DNA of 64,000 nt from Prevotella corporis DSM 18810 = JCM 8529 (GCF_000430525.1 NZ_AUME01000002.1:154545-218544); one strand, 5' to 3'; positions 44,472 through 54,769 are shown, counted from the first letter of the stretch. The notes: generated by a model not told the origin, from the sequence alone. Program-made: numbers and translations.

Positions 44472-46730
44472 ATGAACGTAATTACGAAAACTCTTCAATT
44501 GGCAGATGGAAGAACCATCACAATTGAAACCGGAAAGGTTGCAAAGCAAGCCGACGGATCAGCTGTGCTCAGAATGGGCAATACAGTACTCCTCGCAACT
44601 GTTTGTGCAGCCAAAGAGGCAGTTCCGGGTACAGACTTTATGCCTTTGCAAGTTGATTATCGCGAGCAGTATGCTGCCGCAGGTCGTTTCCCAGGTGGCT
44701 TTACAAAGCGCGAAGGCAAAGCTAACGACGAAGAAATCCTGACGTCACGTCTCGTTGACCGTGTGCTTCGTCCACTTTTTCCAGCAGATTTTCACACAGA
44801 AGTATTCGTTACCGTAATGCTTCTCTCGGCCGATGGAGTTGACATGCCTGATGCATTGGCAGGTTTTGCAGCATCAGCAGCCATGCAATCGTCAGATATT
44901 CCTATCGAATACCCTATCTCAGAGGTTCGAGTAGCTCGTGTCAATGGCGAGTATATCATCAATCCTACTTTCCAACAGATGAAGTCTGCCGACATGGATA
45001 TCATGGTCGGAGCTACAAAAGACAACATCATGATGGTGGAAGGAGAGATGGACGAAGTGTCAGAACAAGACCTTATCGGAGCACTGAAGGCTGCTCACGA
45101 GGCCATTAAGCCTATGTGTGAGCTGCAAGAAGAGCTCGCAAAGGAACTCGGAACTGACGTAAAGCGCGAATATTGCGATGAAATTAACGACGAAGAGCTC
45201 CGCGAGCAGGTAAAGAAGGAAACCTACGACGCTTGCTATGCTGAGGCTCAGAGCGGCGACAATGACAAAAAGCACCGCGAAGAGACATATGAGAAAATCA
45301 AGTCGGACTTCGTTGAGGCATATGATGCTGCCCATACAGAACTGACAGAAGACGACCTCGAGGAAAAACACGCAGAGATTGAACGTTATTTTGCTGATGT
45401 ACAGCGCGACTCCATGCGTCGTAGCGTGCTCGACACTGGTAAACGAATGGACGGACGTGCAACAGACGAGATTCGACCCATCTGGTGCGAAGTGGATGCG
45501 CTGCCCATGCCGCACGGAAGTGCTTATTTCCAGCGTGGCGAAACCTTGTCCCTCTCAACTTGTACCTTAGGTACGAAGCTCGATGAGAAAATGATCGACA
45601 ACGTTTTGGACAAGAGCTATCAGCGATTCCTGCTCCATTACAACTTCCCTCCTTTCTGTACGGGTGAGGCTAAGGCGCAACGTGGCGTCGGTCGTCGTGA
45701 GATTGGTCACGGACACTTGGCTTGGCGCGGTCTGAAAGGTCAGATTCCTTCAGATTTCCCTTACACAGTGCGCTTGGTGAGCCAGATTCTCGAATCTAAT
45801 GGCTCGTCATCAATGGCTACTGTCTGTGCCGGCACACTGGCATTGATGGATGCCGGCGTTCCGATGAAGAAGCCTGTGTCTGGTATCGCAATGGGATTGA
45901 TCAAGAATCCAGGAGAGGACAAATATGCTATCCTCAGCGATATTCTCGGCGACGAGGACCACTTGGGCGACATGGACTTCAAAACGACGGGTACTATCGA
46001 TGGTATCACAGCCACACAGATGGACATCAAGTGCGATGGTCTCTCGTTTGAGATTCTCGAAAAGGCGTTGTTGCAAGCGAAGGCTGGCCGTGAGCACATC
46101 CTTGGCAAGATAACCGAAACGATTTCGGAACCCCGTGCTGAGATGAAGCCACAAGTTCCACGTATCGTAGCCTTTGATATTCCGAAGGAATTCATCGGCG
46201 CTGTCATCGGCCCTGGTGGTAAGATTATCCAGCAGATGCAAGAAGACACCGGTGCGACAATCACCATTGAGGAGACCGAAGGTGTCGGTAAGGTTCAGGT
46301 GTCTGCTCCAAACAAGGCATCTATTGATGCTGCAGTGGGCAAAATCAAATCTATCGTCGCCGTACCTGAAGTGGGCGAGACCTACGAGGGCATCGTACGC
46401 TCGGTGATGCCTTATGGTTGCTTTGTTGAAATCATGCCGGGCAAGGATGGATTGCTCCACATTTCAGAAATCGACTGGAAGCGTCTAGAGACCGTTGAGC
46501 AAGCTGGTATCAAGGAAGGCGACAAGATTCGGGTGAAACTCCTCGACATCGATCCTAAGACGGGTAAGTATAAGCTGTCACGTCGCTGCCTGCTTGAGAA
46601 GCCGGAGGGCTATGTTGAGCCACAGCGTCGCCCAAGAGGTGATAGGAGTGAGCGTCGTCCGCGCCGTGATGGTGAGCGTCGTCACAACAATCACGAATCG
46701 AACAACAACGAAGGACAGGCTAACGATTAA
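44472..46730 (+). CDS. pnp: Polynucleotide phosphorylase
   Basis: 752 residues. A 3'-5' phosphorolytic exoribonuclease of mRNA decay. Domain order: first RNase PH-like domain (about 1-220), an all-helical acidic linker (about 240-320, very rich in E, D and K), second RNase PH domain with the catalytic region ([36 protein letters not shown]), KH domain ([16 protein letters not shown], about 577-592) and S1 domain ([20 protein letters not shown], about 637-656). The C-terminal tail is arginine-, asparagine- and glycine-rich and probably disordered. Complete. A strong terminator follows at 46751-46790. Confidence 0.98.
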   Translation: MNVITKTLQLADGRTITIETGKVAKQADGSAVLRMGNTVLLATVCAAKEAVPGTDFMPLQVDYREQYAAAGRFPGGFTKREGKANDEEILTSRLVDRVLRPLFPADFHTEVFVTVMLLSADGVDMPDALAGFAASAAMQSSDIPIEYPISEVRVARVNGEYIINPTFQQMKSADMDIMVGATKDNIMMVEGEMDEVSEQDLIGALKAAHEAIKPMCELQEELAKELGTDVKREYCDEINDEELREQVKKETYDACYAEAQSGDNDKKHREETYEKIKSDFVEAYDAAHTELTEDDLEEKHAEIERYFADVQRDSMRRSVLDTGKRMDGRATDEIRPIWCEVDALPMPHGSAYFQRGETLSLSTCTLGTKLDEKMIDNVLDKSYQRFLLHYNFPPFCTGEAKAQRGVGRREIGHGHLAWRGLKGQIPSDFPYTVRLVSQILESNGSSSMATVCAGTLALMDAGVPMKKPVSGIAMGLIKNPGEDKYAILSDILGDEDHLGDMDFKTTGTIDGITATQMDIKCDGLSFEILEKALLQAKAGREHILGKITETISEPRAEMKPQVPRIVAFDIPKEFIGAVIGPGGKIIQQMQEDTGATITIEETEGVGKVQVSAPNKASIDAAVGKIKSIVAVPEVGETYEGIVRSVMPYGCFVEIMPGKDGLLHISEIDWKRLETVEQAGIKEGDKIRVKLLDIDPKTGKYKLSRRCLLEKPEGYVEPQRRPRGDRSERRPRRDGERRHNNHESNNNEGQAND

Positions 46731-46750
46731 ATCATAGCTCCATCATATTG

Positions 46751-46790
46751 AAAACTCCCGCAACCATTGCCGTTGCGGGAGTTTTTTTTA
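46751..46790 (+). terminator. Terminator of pnp
   Basis: AAACTCCCGCAAC and GTTGCGGGAGTTT form a perfect 13-bp stem with a 7-nt loop, followed by a run of T. Confidence 0.95.
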
Positions 46791-47158
46791 GGTTGTCAGT
46801 TGCTGTCGCTCCGCTTTCCGACAGGTCAGTTTCGGGCATTTCGTTCTCGCCCCATCGGTCACAATCGCAATGCCAATAGCAATCCGTTTTGTGCCGAGGC
46901 CGTGTGGACGGGCGACCCTGAATCTCTCCTTTGTGCAATTCCGCCATTGGCTACTGAGGTTATTTAAATTGATTGCCGCACAGATTGTTTGCCATCCTAC
47001 CGAAATCGCAACGGGCTACTTCAAGAGATATGCGTTGGAAGATGCCTGTAAGCGAGCGGCAACTGTCTGAAAGCAATGTCGGCAATATCGGACGACGGGC
47101 TGACAGTTGAACGGCGGAGTGGAGTTGAGGGTCTTTCGCTCAACCAACGTGTGAAGAA

Positions 47159-47196
47159 AGAAATCCCTGCTGAGTGTGTTCTTGGCAGGGATTTCT
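47159..47196 (-). terminator. Hairpin after a gene remnant
   Basis: AGAAATCCCTGC and GCAGGGATTTCT form a perfect 12-bp stem with a 14-nt loop. On the minus strand it is followed by TTCTTC. It lies just after the stop of the remnant at 47199, as a terminator would. Confidence 0.55.
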
Positions 47197-47198
47197 CG

Positions 47199-47270
47199 TT
47201 AGTCGATGTATGATGTCTTAGTTTTGTTGAGCCATACGAATATCAGTCCGATGAGCAACCCTCCGCCTTC
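47199..47270 (-). pseudogene. Remnant of a membrane protein C-terminus
   Basis: A minus-strand frame reads EGGGLLIGLIFVWLNKTKT and ends with SYID and a stop at 47199-47201; an in-frame stop lies just upstream. The glycine-rich hydrophobic helix plus basic end looks like the last helix of a membrane protein. With the terminator-like hairpin directly after it, it is probably what is left of a lost gene. Confidence 0.3.
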
Positions 47271-47486
47271 TTATACAAAAAATGTTGATTTTGTGCTTGA
47301 ATACTGAAATTTATGTTTCCATATTTGATGTAATGTCTTGATGTTTTGTACGTAAGATTTCAGTTAATGGCTGCAAAGGTATGAATTTTCAGTCAAATCG
47401 CACTGCTGGAGCCACAAAATAGCCATTCCTTCCGTATCATACTTCAACATGGAAACAGAGATGTAGCGTGGTGGAATGCTCGCTTT

Positions 47487-47626
47487 AGCGCAATATATTT
47501 TAGCCTTTGCATGCCACAGCTTATGAATTGCTATGTGAAACGTGACCTTTTGTTTAGTGAAAGGTGACCTATTACATACCAAAAGGTGACCTATCGCAAA
47601 TAGAATTATATTTTATTGACTATCAG
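47487..47626 (-). repeat. 140-bp composite intergenic element, copy 7
   Basis: Reverse orientation. Units at 47516 (degenerate), 47538, 47560 and 47582. Box A-like ATTGACTATCAG at 47615-47626 lies 20 bp after the last core; box B (around 47487-47502) is weak. Units 3 and 4 share the core AAAGGTGACCTAT and pair at 11 of 14 positions. Between convergent transcription units. Confidence 0.82.
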
Positions 47627-47782
47627 TATGTTATAGACCCGTCTTGGCGGACTGTTTTTCGACCTTACATTCGTGGCTGACAGACTGGGCCTTTTGCCTC
47701 ATAAGAAGTGCCAAGATGCCAGACCTCACTCCTTTTTTTCGCCCATACCGATTAACGGAATTTCCGGCGAGGAGGCGGAAAC

Positions 47783-47822
47783 AGAAAGAGAGCGCAACAA
47801 GTTGTCTGCTGCGCCCTCTAAT
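47783..47822 (-). terminator. Probable terminator of the LRR gene
   Basis: On the minus strand AGAGGGCGCAGCA pairs with TGTTGCGCTCTCT (G.U and one mismatch allowed) around a 7-nt loop and is followed by TTCTG. It lies about 25 bp after the stop. Confidence 0.6.
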
Positions 47823-47844
47823 CACATATAATAAGAGATTTACC

Positions 47845-50811
47845 TTACTTTACCACAACGGCTTTTGATATGCCACGCGTCTTCACGATATAGACTCCTG
47901 ACGGAAGTCCGACTGCCTTTGAGCCATTGACGGTTTCGGCAAAGACAAGCTTGCCACCTGTCGTATATACGCGAACGCCGATAGGCTCTGAAGTTGTGAA
48001 GGCAAGCTCACGGTTTCCGCCTTCAACGGTAATAGAATTTGAGCTTACACCATTGATGTTATCTGAAACCTTGAACTTGACAACGACCGTGGTAGCTTCG
48101 GTTACTTTGAACTTGTTGTCAACAAGCGTTTCGCCATTAGCTGTTGCGGACTCTACGGCATATCCATTTGCCGGAGTAGATACAACCTTCAGCTCCGTGT
48201 TCTTGTTCACCTTCGTTCCATTCAGCACCTCGGTGTCGGTGGTAGTATAGACCTTCACCGTTCCGTTCTCAGGTGTGGCGATTGTCACATAAGCCATGTC
48301 GCAACCAGTGCCGTCGCCTTCGTAGTTGACTGCCCATCCCTTTTCAGTTGCCAGCTTAGATTCTGCATGTTCTGCATCGTTGTAAGTTTCCGCAACATCA
48401 CCTCTTGAGAACAATTTGAAACCGGCGGCGTCGCCTTCACGCTTTTTGTAAGGTGAAAGCGTGTAGTAGAAGTCGTTCATGGTACAAGCATCCCACTTGT
48501 TGTCACCGATATTGATATAAGAGAGGTTGTTGAGTCCCTTCACATCGAGCCCTGTCAGTTTGTTTCCGTTCAGCATCAACCTGCTCAATTCTTTGTTGTT
48601 GGCAAGATTAAGACTGGTAATGATATTCTTGGAAGCGTCCAGTTCCAGAAGTTTCGTATTGTTGTCGATGTTCAAAGTGCCGATGACGTTGCCCGCAACT
48701 CTCAGCACCTGAAGCTCAGGCATGTGTGCAACATCAACCGATGTAAGACTGTTGTTGTTTGCTATGAGTGTTACTAACTTTCCGTTTTTGCTCAGGTCAA
48801 GTTCGTCTATTGAATTATTGTTGACCTCAAGATAGTTCAATTCAGGCGCATTGCTCACGTCGATTGCCTCAAGGAAGTTGCCGTTTGCACGAAGGCAGAC
48901 AAGTTTCGTATTTTTGTTGATATTGAGAGTGGCGATGTTAGAATATCCGCAATCGAGCGTGTCAAGTTCGGTGAGGTTATCGATGTTCAGCGTTCCAATA
49001 GCATTCATATAGGTTGAGAGCCAATGCAAATGGTTGTTATGGCTCACATCCACAGCGGTAATCAGGTTATCGGCTGAGATGTGTGGATAGCTTGAGAAGT
49101 CCGCGCTGCTCACAGCTCCATAGATGGTTACTTGTTTACCGCTCGACGTGCCTTCGATGGCGGTGGGTGAGGTCTTGACCGCTACTGGAATCTTGTTGCC
49201 ATCTCCCCAGTCAATAGTTACTTGGCTGCCTTCCTCGCTGACGGCAAGATAGTATTGTTGCTTGACACCTGTCGGAACGGTGAGGCGGATGTAATCGTTG
49301 TTTCCCGTTGTCTTGAATACTGGTTTGATGGTAGCTGTGGTTGAGACAACGAAAACACTGTCCTCGTAGAGTTCTCCGTTGATTTCCACGCCCACAAGTT
49401 CCGTGCCTTCGGGAGCTTTCGCTGAGACTTTGATAGGGAAACCCGGAACGGCCTTTGTCGTAATGTCATTCCATGTTGCGTAAAACCCATCGTTGGCCAC
49501 CTGAACAAGTTTGTATGCCACGCCGTTAGCTGGTTTCATGACGATGTTAATGGAGTCCATCGGAGCAGATCCGTCACCTTTCACGTCAGGAAGATAATAG
49601 TTGTCCTCATCATATTTAAGGTATTCCGTCTTTGAAGTCTCGCCATTGGAGCCTGCTATGAAAACATTTGTTCCATAGGAAAGGCCATTGTGAGGAGGCA
49701 TAGCCATAAAAGTGAAATTCAATGACTGAGGTGTCATCTTTTCACAGTTTCTGATATCCAATCGGTTCAGACGGTTTGTGCCGATTGCCGAGTGCATGTC
49801 GAGGAACTGAATAGCCGTATTCTTCATATTTACATCACGGATGAAGCGACAGTTTGAGAGGTCAATACGCTTTACAAGTGTATTCTCCAAATTGATAGTC
49901 TGTAGATTGGCGAGTTTGCTTATATCCAACTTTGTGAGCTTGGTGTTTCCAAGCAACAACGTTGTCACTTTGGTGTTGTTGGTTAGGTCGAGCTTTTCGA
50001 TGCCGGTCCCTGAAGCATCCAAAGAAATAAGGTCAGGATTGTTTACGAGATTCAGCTCTGTAATGCCCGTTCCTGATATTTCAAGTTTATTCAATTTGGT
50101 AAGATCGGTAACATCAATAGCGGCCAGATAGGCATTGCCTGTTACCGTAAGGCTCTTTAAATTAGGATAGTTCTTGCCCAAATCCAATTCGTCGAGATTT
50201 CCGTTTCCCAGATCCAAATAGTTCAGATTGGGCAAACTGATAGGATAGAAGTGCGTAATATCACAGTCCGCCATATAGATTCCTTTGAGAGAGGTGCTTC
50301 CATTGGGAAAGATAACTGTTGAAAGCTCCGGATTTTTGTTAGCTTGGAACTGTTCCAACTTCAAGAGATTATCCACCTTGAGTCGTTTAATTTTATTGTT
50401 TGTCAAATCAAGGTTTACAATATTAGGAGCACCCGTGAAGTCAAGACCATCGAACGTCAGCTCATTGTTCTTTGCTGTAATGGTTACAAGGCTGTTTTGG
50501 TTCTTAAAATTCAGAACCGTTACCTTTTGATCCTCAACGTCGAATGTTGAGAAGTCACCATACACGATGATAGTGTCGTTCTTCAACACTCCCTCCGTAT
50601 TCTTAAGAGCACTCCAACCCGAAAGAGTCGCTTCCTGTTTTACACCATCGCCCCAGTCAACATAGACTTTTGCGTCTGTATTAACATTGGTCATATAGAA
50701 CTTTAAGGTACTGCCCACGGGCAAATTGGTTCCAATAACCACTTCTCCCTGTGCCAATGCTCCTACAAAGGCTGACACAAAAAGGAAACAAAATAGTAAG
50801 ATTCTTTTCAT
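47845..50811 (-). CDS. Secreted leucine-rich-repeat protein with type IX-like C-terminal sorting domain
   Basis: 988 residues from the ATG at 50811 (signal peptide MKRILLFCFLFVSAFVGALAQ). Two tracts of leucine-rich repeats of about 21-23 residues (pattern L-x-x-L-x-L-x-N-N-x-[IL]), one at about residues 110-345 and a second at about 575-750, each preceded by a beta-sandwich segment of the kind KFYMTNVNTDAKVYVDWGDG / YYLAVSEEGSQVTIDWGDG, so the protein is an internal duplication. The last 70 residues (GVRVYTTGGKLVF, LPSGVYIVKTRGISKAVVVK) fit type A C-terminal domains of the type IX secretion system. Expected on the cell surface, probably for adhesion; that role is inferred. Confidence 0.88.
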   Translation of the reverse strand: MKRILLFCFLFVSAFVGALAQGEVVIGTNLPVGSTLKFYMTNVNTDAKVYVDWGDGVKQEATLSGWSALKNTEGVLKNDTIIVYGDFSTFDVEDQKVTVLNFKNQNSLVTITAKNNELTFDGLDFTGAPNIVNLDLTNNKIKRLKVDNLLKLEQFQANKNPELSTVIFPNGSTSLKGIYMADCDITHFYPISLPNLNYLDLGNGNLDELDLGKNYPNLKSLTVTGNAYLAAIDVTDLTKLNKLEISGTGITELNLVNNPDLISLDASGTGIEKLDLTNNTKVTTLLLGNTKLTKLDISKLANLQTINLENTLVKRIDLSNCRFIRDVNMKNTAIQFLDMHSAIGTNRLNRLDIRNCEKMTPQSLNFTFMAMPPHNGLSYGTNVFIAGSNGETSKTEYLKYDEDNYYLPDVKGDGSAPMDSINIVMKPANGVAYKLVQVANDGFYATWNDITTKAVPGFPIKVSAKAPEGTELVGVEINGELYEDSVFVVSTTATIKPVFKTTGNNDYIRLTVPTGVKQQYYLAVSEEGSQVTIDWGDGNKIPVAVKTSPTAIEGTSSGKQVTIYGAVSSADFSSYPHISADNLITAVDVSHNNHLHWLSTYMNAIGTLNIDNLTELDTLDCGYSNIATLNINKNTKLVCLRANGNFLEAIDVSNAPELNYLEVNNNSIDELDLSKNGKLVTLIANNNSLTSVDVAHMPELQVLRVAGNVIGTLNIDNNTKLLELDASKNIITSLNLANNKELSRLMLNGNKLTGLDVKGLNNLSYINIGDNKWDACTMNDFYYTLSPYKKREGDAAGFKLFSRGDVAETYNDAEHAESKLATEKGWAVNYEGDGTGCDMAYVTIATPENGTVKVYTTTDTEVLNGTKVNKNTELKVVSTPANGYAVESATANGETLVDNKFKVTEATTVVVKFKVSDNINGVSSNSITVEGGNRELAFTTSEPIGVRVYTTGGKLVFAETVNGSKAVGLPSGVYIVKTRGISKAVVVK

Positions 50812-51011
50812 AGAACTCAAGATTATTTTAAACTTAATTCGTTAATATAGCTTTATTCTCTCTTTTATCTTTGTAATTCTGCTTTGCTTTTTCAATCGCA
50901 TCTCTTTTCTGCCATTCAGCCGTCTTTCATTCAATTGTGCAGCACACTGCATCGCTCATTTAAGACGGCTGAGTGACCGAAATATAGATGTGGGTATAAT
51001 GGCTCTTCGGA

Positions 51012-51061
51012 ATGGGCACTTGCTTGCCACATAGCACCGGCAATGTGGGGGAAGTGCCCAT
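51012..51061. other. Nested inverted repeat between the two LRR genes
   Basis: ATGGGCACTT (51012-51021) and AAGTGCCCAT (51052-51061) pair perfectly, enclosing a second stem CCACAT/ATGTGG (51027-51032 with 51043-51048). It starts 45 bp beyond the stop of the BspA-like gene but has no T-run on that strand, so it may be an RNA 3' structure or a protein-binding dyad. Confidence 0.45.
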
Positions 51062-51105
51062 CTGAGCAGCCAAGAATGAATACATAACTTTTCAAGAAGT
51101 CTGCA

Positions 51106-54100
51106 TTACATTAGTTTGATAGCTTTACCACCTTTGACTTTCAATACACAAATCTTGGCATTGTTGGCTGGTATGAAGGTCTCATTAGAAATTGCCTGAC
51201 CTTTCAAAATCAGCTTACCATCGATAGTGTAAAGAGCATACTGCTGACCGAAGCTCATTCCCTTGACAACAAAACCTCCGTTTTGCCTCGTCACGCTGAT
51301 ATCATTGCCCTCGGCATTGACAGCCTCAATTCCCGTGATGGTTGGGTTAATCTGAACAAAATACTTCCATCCGGCAGCGTTTTTGTACAGGTCTCCGCTT
51401 TCCTTTGGTACATAAAGAGTTGCCTCATTGATAAACTCGATATCATGGAACATATCATCTGCAATGACCTGTGGGGTTTTGTCATACGCATAAACATGCT
51501 TCAAGGCTTGGCAATGTCTGAAGGCATTGTTACCGATTGTACATCCGGCGGGAATATGAATCTCCTCAAGCAACAGTCCGTTCATGAACGCTGCTTCTCC
51601 AATTTTCTTCAGTGAGGCGATATAAGGCAAGCTCAACAGAGAAATATCCTGATAGAAGGCAGAGTCGCCGATTTCCTCTAATTGTGGCGTCACACCCTCT
51701 TTCCATCCGATTGAACTGAGAACCATGTTGTAAGTGAGCCCCAAAGCCTCAATCTTCTTTAATGTTTCGGGGAACTTCAACTTCTCCAATACAGGGCTGA
51801 ATGCGAACCCATAGCGAGCGATTGTTTCGACTCCGGGAATGATTTCCACTTCTTTATGGTTGGGTATCGGGTGGAAAATCAAAGTCTTCTTATCAGCAGA
51901 ATACAAGATTCCCTTATCAGCGACAAGGTCGGCATTTGGCTGTGCGACTGTTATCTCTGTGAGATAGAAATTGGATGCGAACGCACCGGGCATGATTCCC
52001 TTAGCCGTTGCTGGTATCTCATAAGTAGTTACCTTTCGTCCGATAGGATAAGCCACAAGCTTTGTTTTGTCCTTAGTATATACTACTCCATCGATTTCTG
52101 TGAAATATGGGTTCTGCGGATCGACATTTATTTTCTCCAAGCTGACACAATAGAGAAAAGCGAGCTCTCCAATGCTCTTTACATCTTTGGAAACGAGGAA
52201 CGAAGTCATTTTGTTTGCTCCTTCGAATGCCCTTGTGTCGATTATGGTCACGCCATCAGGTGTCACGGCTGGTCCGACAGGTTGCCATGAAACAAGATGC
52301 TCACCATTGATAACGGGTTTGTTTGGCTTTTCAGGCTCTGCCTCTGAACATATCAACGAAATCTGAACATCACTATTCAATGACTCAATTATATATGTAT
52401 TGTTTTTCTCTCCGATAATAACTTCTCCGTCCAACAACCAGCTATCTACGCTGTAGCCCTCGATAGGATGAGCTGTGAAAACAACTTTTGCACCTTTATT
52501 AATGGCCGCTCCTGTTTTAAAGTCAGTGCCATCGGCCGTGGCTGTAATGGTAGCGAACTTGTTAAGAGACTCGTATTTCACCACATGGGTATTGGCATTG
52601 CGTTCGAAATCAACCTGAATTTCCATGGCATCTACAGCATCGCAAGTATAAGTCAAATGCCCCATCTGTCCAGAGATTGTCACGTATGATGATTCTGTGC
52701 CGTTTGTTACTTCGCGATACCATTCAGTTACTCTGAATCCATCGCGTGGGGTAGCGGTGAAAGTCAGCTTGCTGCCTACGGGCACTGTGCCGGCGGACTT
52801 CACTTCCTCGCCCTTTTCAGTCTTGCAAGTCAACGTTCCGTATTCAGGTGCACGGCTTCTGAAGAAAATAACATAGCTCTGTGGCTTTTCTTTGAATGTA
52901 ACAACAACATTAAGTGGCTCGCCAAGCGTGCTGACAGTATAGATTTGTCCGCATGTTCCTTCAGCGGGGAGCGTTTCTGTCAAAATCTTTCCATTGACTT
53001 TCCATGACTCAATCTCGTAGTTGCTGCGAGGAGTGGCTTTGATTCTTACAAGCGAACCTTCGTTTACTTCTTGTCCGCTTTCAACATTTATGCCACCGGT
53101 TGTCCACGCTTCCATCACACCACCTTCATTGCAAGTATAGGTAACCTTGTACTTTTTCAGTTCTCCGGGTGCACCTACAACTATCTTACACTTTTTGAAT
53201 ACTGATGAGAGTTTCGTCTTAATTGCATCGGACGCCACATAAATTGTGGTTGTTTCCTTATCGGGAAAGACGGAATTGCCAAATGAATTGAAATCTTTGC
53301 TCAGATGAATATCGACAACACTCAGAGCACCCACGCCACTCCAAGTGATGTAACTGTTGTCGATTACGTTCTTGAGGTTAGGAACGAACAGTTCGGAAAG
53401 CGCCCTACAGTTTGTCAACGCTTTGTTTCCTATTTCCACTACGCCCGCCAAATCAATCTTCTGAAGGTTCTGGCAGCCATACATCGCTTCTTCTCCGATA
53501 GAAGAGCAGTCAGCTTCTGGCAACACTATCTCCTTGGCTGCGCCTGCAAGCGATACGAGTGCCTTGTCACTCAGGCGGATAAGGGCATTGTTCATAGTCT
53601 TAAAGTCCTTCCCGCCGTCAGCCATCTCAAGCGTTCCAACGCTTGTACACATCAGAAATGGATTGCCCTCAATGTTGGCAAGCGTATTTCCGAGGCTGAT
53701 AGAGGTAATCTCATTACAATAGGCAAATGCCTTCTTGCCAATGCTGACAACAGCCGGCAACGACAGACTTGCCAATGAATTACAACCCGAAAATGCGCCT
53801 TCGGAAATATTCTCAACTTTATTGGCAACGATAGATGTAATTCCGGTACATCCGTTAAATGCATTCTTGCCAATAATCTTCACATTGTTGAAATCAACGC
53901 TTGTGATGTCGGTATTGCTAACTGGATCGGTTCCGCCACCCCATCCATCTTCGGAACCCTCTTCGCCAGGAGTGTAGAAACAATTCTCGGCTATTTCGGT
54001 TACCTCAGCTGGAATGGTGATAGCACCTTTGGCATCACCCCATGATTTCAAAACTCCGTTCTCAATTGTCTGTGCTTGTATCAAACCAACGCATTGGAGA

Positions 54101-54132
54101 ATGAACACAAACAGAAGTAAAACTTTTTTCAT
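51106..54132 (-). CDS. BspA-like surface protein with LRR_5 repeats
   Basis: 1008 residues with a signal peptide (MKKVLLLFVFILQCVGLIQAQ). BspA-type repeats of about 23 residues (pattern I-G-x-x-A-F-x-x-C-x-x-L-x-x-I-x-L-P) occur in two blocks, at about 60-300 (GKNAFNGCTGITSI, GEEAMYGCQNLQKI) and about 620-930 (DTRAFEGANKMTSF, GDSAFYQDISLLSL, GNNAFRHCQALKHV). Between them are three bacterial Ig-like repeat segments with G-x-x-V-x-x-G and F-T-A-x-P motifs. The C-terminus (GGFVVKGMSFGQQYALYTIDGK, ILKVKGGKAIKLM-like) resembles a type IX sorting domain. Relatives bind fibronectin and fibrinogen or mediate coaggregation; that role is inferred. Promoter at 54306-54313. Confidence 0.88.
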   Translation of the reverse strand: MKKVLLLFVFILQCVGLIQAQTIENGVLKSWGDAKGAITIPAEVTEIAENCFYTPGEEGSEDGWGGGTDPVSNTDITSVDFNNVKIIGKNAFNGCTGITSIVANKVENISEGAFSGCNSLASLSLPAVVSIGKKAFAYCNEITSISLGNTLANIEGNPFLMCTSVGTLEMADGGKDFKTMNNALIRLSDKALVSLAGAAKEIVLPEADCSSIGEEAMYGCQNLQKIDLAGVVEIGNKALTNCRALSELFVPNLKNVIDNSYITWSGVGALSVVDIHLSKDFNSFGNSVFPDKETTTIYVASDAIKTKLSSVFKKCKIVVGAPGELKKYKVTYTCNEGGVMEAWTTGGINVESGQEVNEGSLVRIKATPRSNYEIESWKVNGKILTETLPAEGTCGQIYTVSTLGEPLNVVVTFKEKPQSYVIFFRSRAPEYGTLTCKTEKGEEVKSAGTVPVGSKLTFTATPRDGFRVTEWYREVTNGTESSYVTISGQMGHLTYTCDAVDAMEIQVDFERNANTHVVKYESLNKFATITATADGTDFKTGAAINKGAKVVFTAHPIEGYSVDSWLLDGEVIIGEKNNTYIIESLNSDVQISLICSEAEPEKPNKPVINGEHLVSWQPVGPAVTPDGVTIIDTRAFEGANKMTSFLVSKDVKSIGELAFLYCVSLEKINVDPQNPYFTEIDGVVYTKDKTKLVAYPIGRKVTTYEIPATAKGIMPGAFASNFYLTEITVAQPNADLVADKGILYSADKKTLIFHPIPNHKEVEIIPGVETIARYGFAFSPVLEKLKFPETLKKIEALGLTYNMVLSSIGWKEGVTPQLEEIGDSAFYQDISLLSLPYIASLKKIGEAAFMNGLLLEEIHIPAGCTIGNNAFRHCQALKHVYAYDKTPQVIADDMFHDIEFINEATLYVPKESGDLYKNAAGWKYFVQINPTITGIEAVNAEGNDISVTRQNGGFVVKGMSFGQQYALYTIDGKLILKGQAISNETFIPANNAKICVLKVKGGKAIKLM

Positions 54133-54305
54133 GATCTTCGTTTAGAGTTATACATAATTTATTCAGTAAATATCTCACCTTCACTAAAGTGTCTGACTTT
54201 CCGCTTAATCTTTTCATTTAAAGATTTACATGACAAAAATTCAGAAATGAGCACTATTCATGGTACAAAAAGTACTTAATCGTTGCGAATAATTGATTGA
54301 TTTCG

Positions 54306-54313
54306 CAAAGATA
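54306..54313 (-). promoter_or_regulatory. -7 promoter element of the BspA-like gene
   Basis: TATCTTTG on the minus strand; the leader would be about 165 nt. Confidence 0.5.
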
Positions 54314-54518
54314 GGTATTTTTTGTAAATCACAAAGGAAAATAACAATAAAAAAGCAATATATCAATTAAAATAAATTTTTATGCATAATTTATAATTTC
54401 AATTAATCTTATGGTTACAGTCTGTAACTAACCGTCTTGCATTACGTAGGGCATACATTTCAAACGGACAAGGAAAAAGTTTTACATTTAACGAATATTT
54501 TCAAAAGATGATAACAGG

Positions 54519-54658
54519 TTGATATTCAGTGTGATACAATTCTAATTGCGAAAGCTGACCTTTTGCGATGCGAAAGCTGACCTTTCGCATGCTGATAAGT
54601 GAGCTATGGCATCGTAAAGGCTCAGCAAACGGAAAACGATTAGAAAAATATTTTACAA
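54519..54658 (+). repeat. 140-bp composite intergenic element, copy 8
   Basis: Box A TTGATATTCAGT (54519-54530), 20 bp, units at 54551, 54573, 54595 and 54617, then 14 bp to box B, which ends AAAATATTTTACAA at 54658. The first two units are nearly identical direct repeats (AAAGCTGACCTTT). Total length again 140 bp. It lies between divergent genes. Confidence 0.88.
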
Positions 54659-54739
54659 ACAGTCGTCCGCAAAGCCCCACAACAGCATGGGAAAGCTGCT
54701 CAGTCCAATAGACCATTTGCACGGTTAAGATTAAATTCC

Positions 54740-54747
54740 TATCTTTG
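54740..54747 (+). promoter_or_regulatory. -7 promoter element of the aspartyl protease gene
   Basis: TATCTTTG, 22 bp upstream of the ATG at 54770. Confidence 0.55.
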
Positions 54748-54769
54748 TAAGATACCAATTCGCTTGACT

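Larger units (their letters stand above)
46731..47844. other. 1.1-kb region of decayed DNA between pnp and the LRR gene
   Basis: Begins with the pnp terminator. 46800-47070 is less AT-rich than normal intergenic DNA here and has open frames of 60-70 codons that match nothing I recognise; one ends in a hydrophobic, basic stretch (HWLLRLFKLIAAQIV) that could be a relic. A short membrane-helix C-terminus remnant lies at 47199-47270 on the minus strand, with its own hairpin at 47159-47196. Copy 7 of the 140-bp element follows, then the LRR gene terminator. Confidence 0.4.
54133..54769. other. 637-bp divergent intergenic region upstream of the BspA-like gene
   Basis: Contains the BspA-like gene promoter (54306-54313), copy 8 of the 140-bp element (54519-54658) and the promoter of the aspartyl protease gene (54740-54747). 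No gene seen. Confidence 0.6.
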
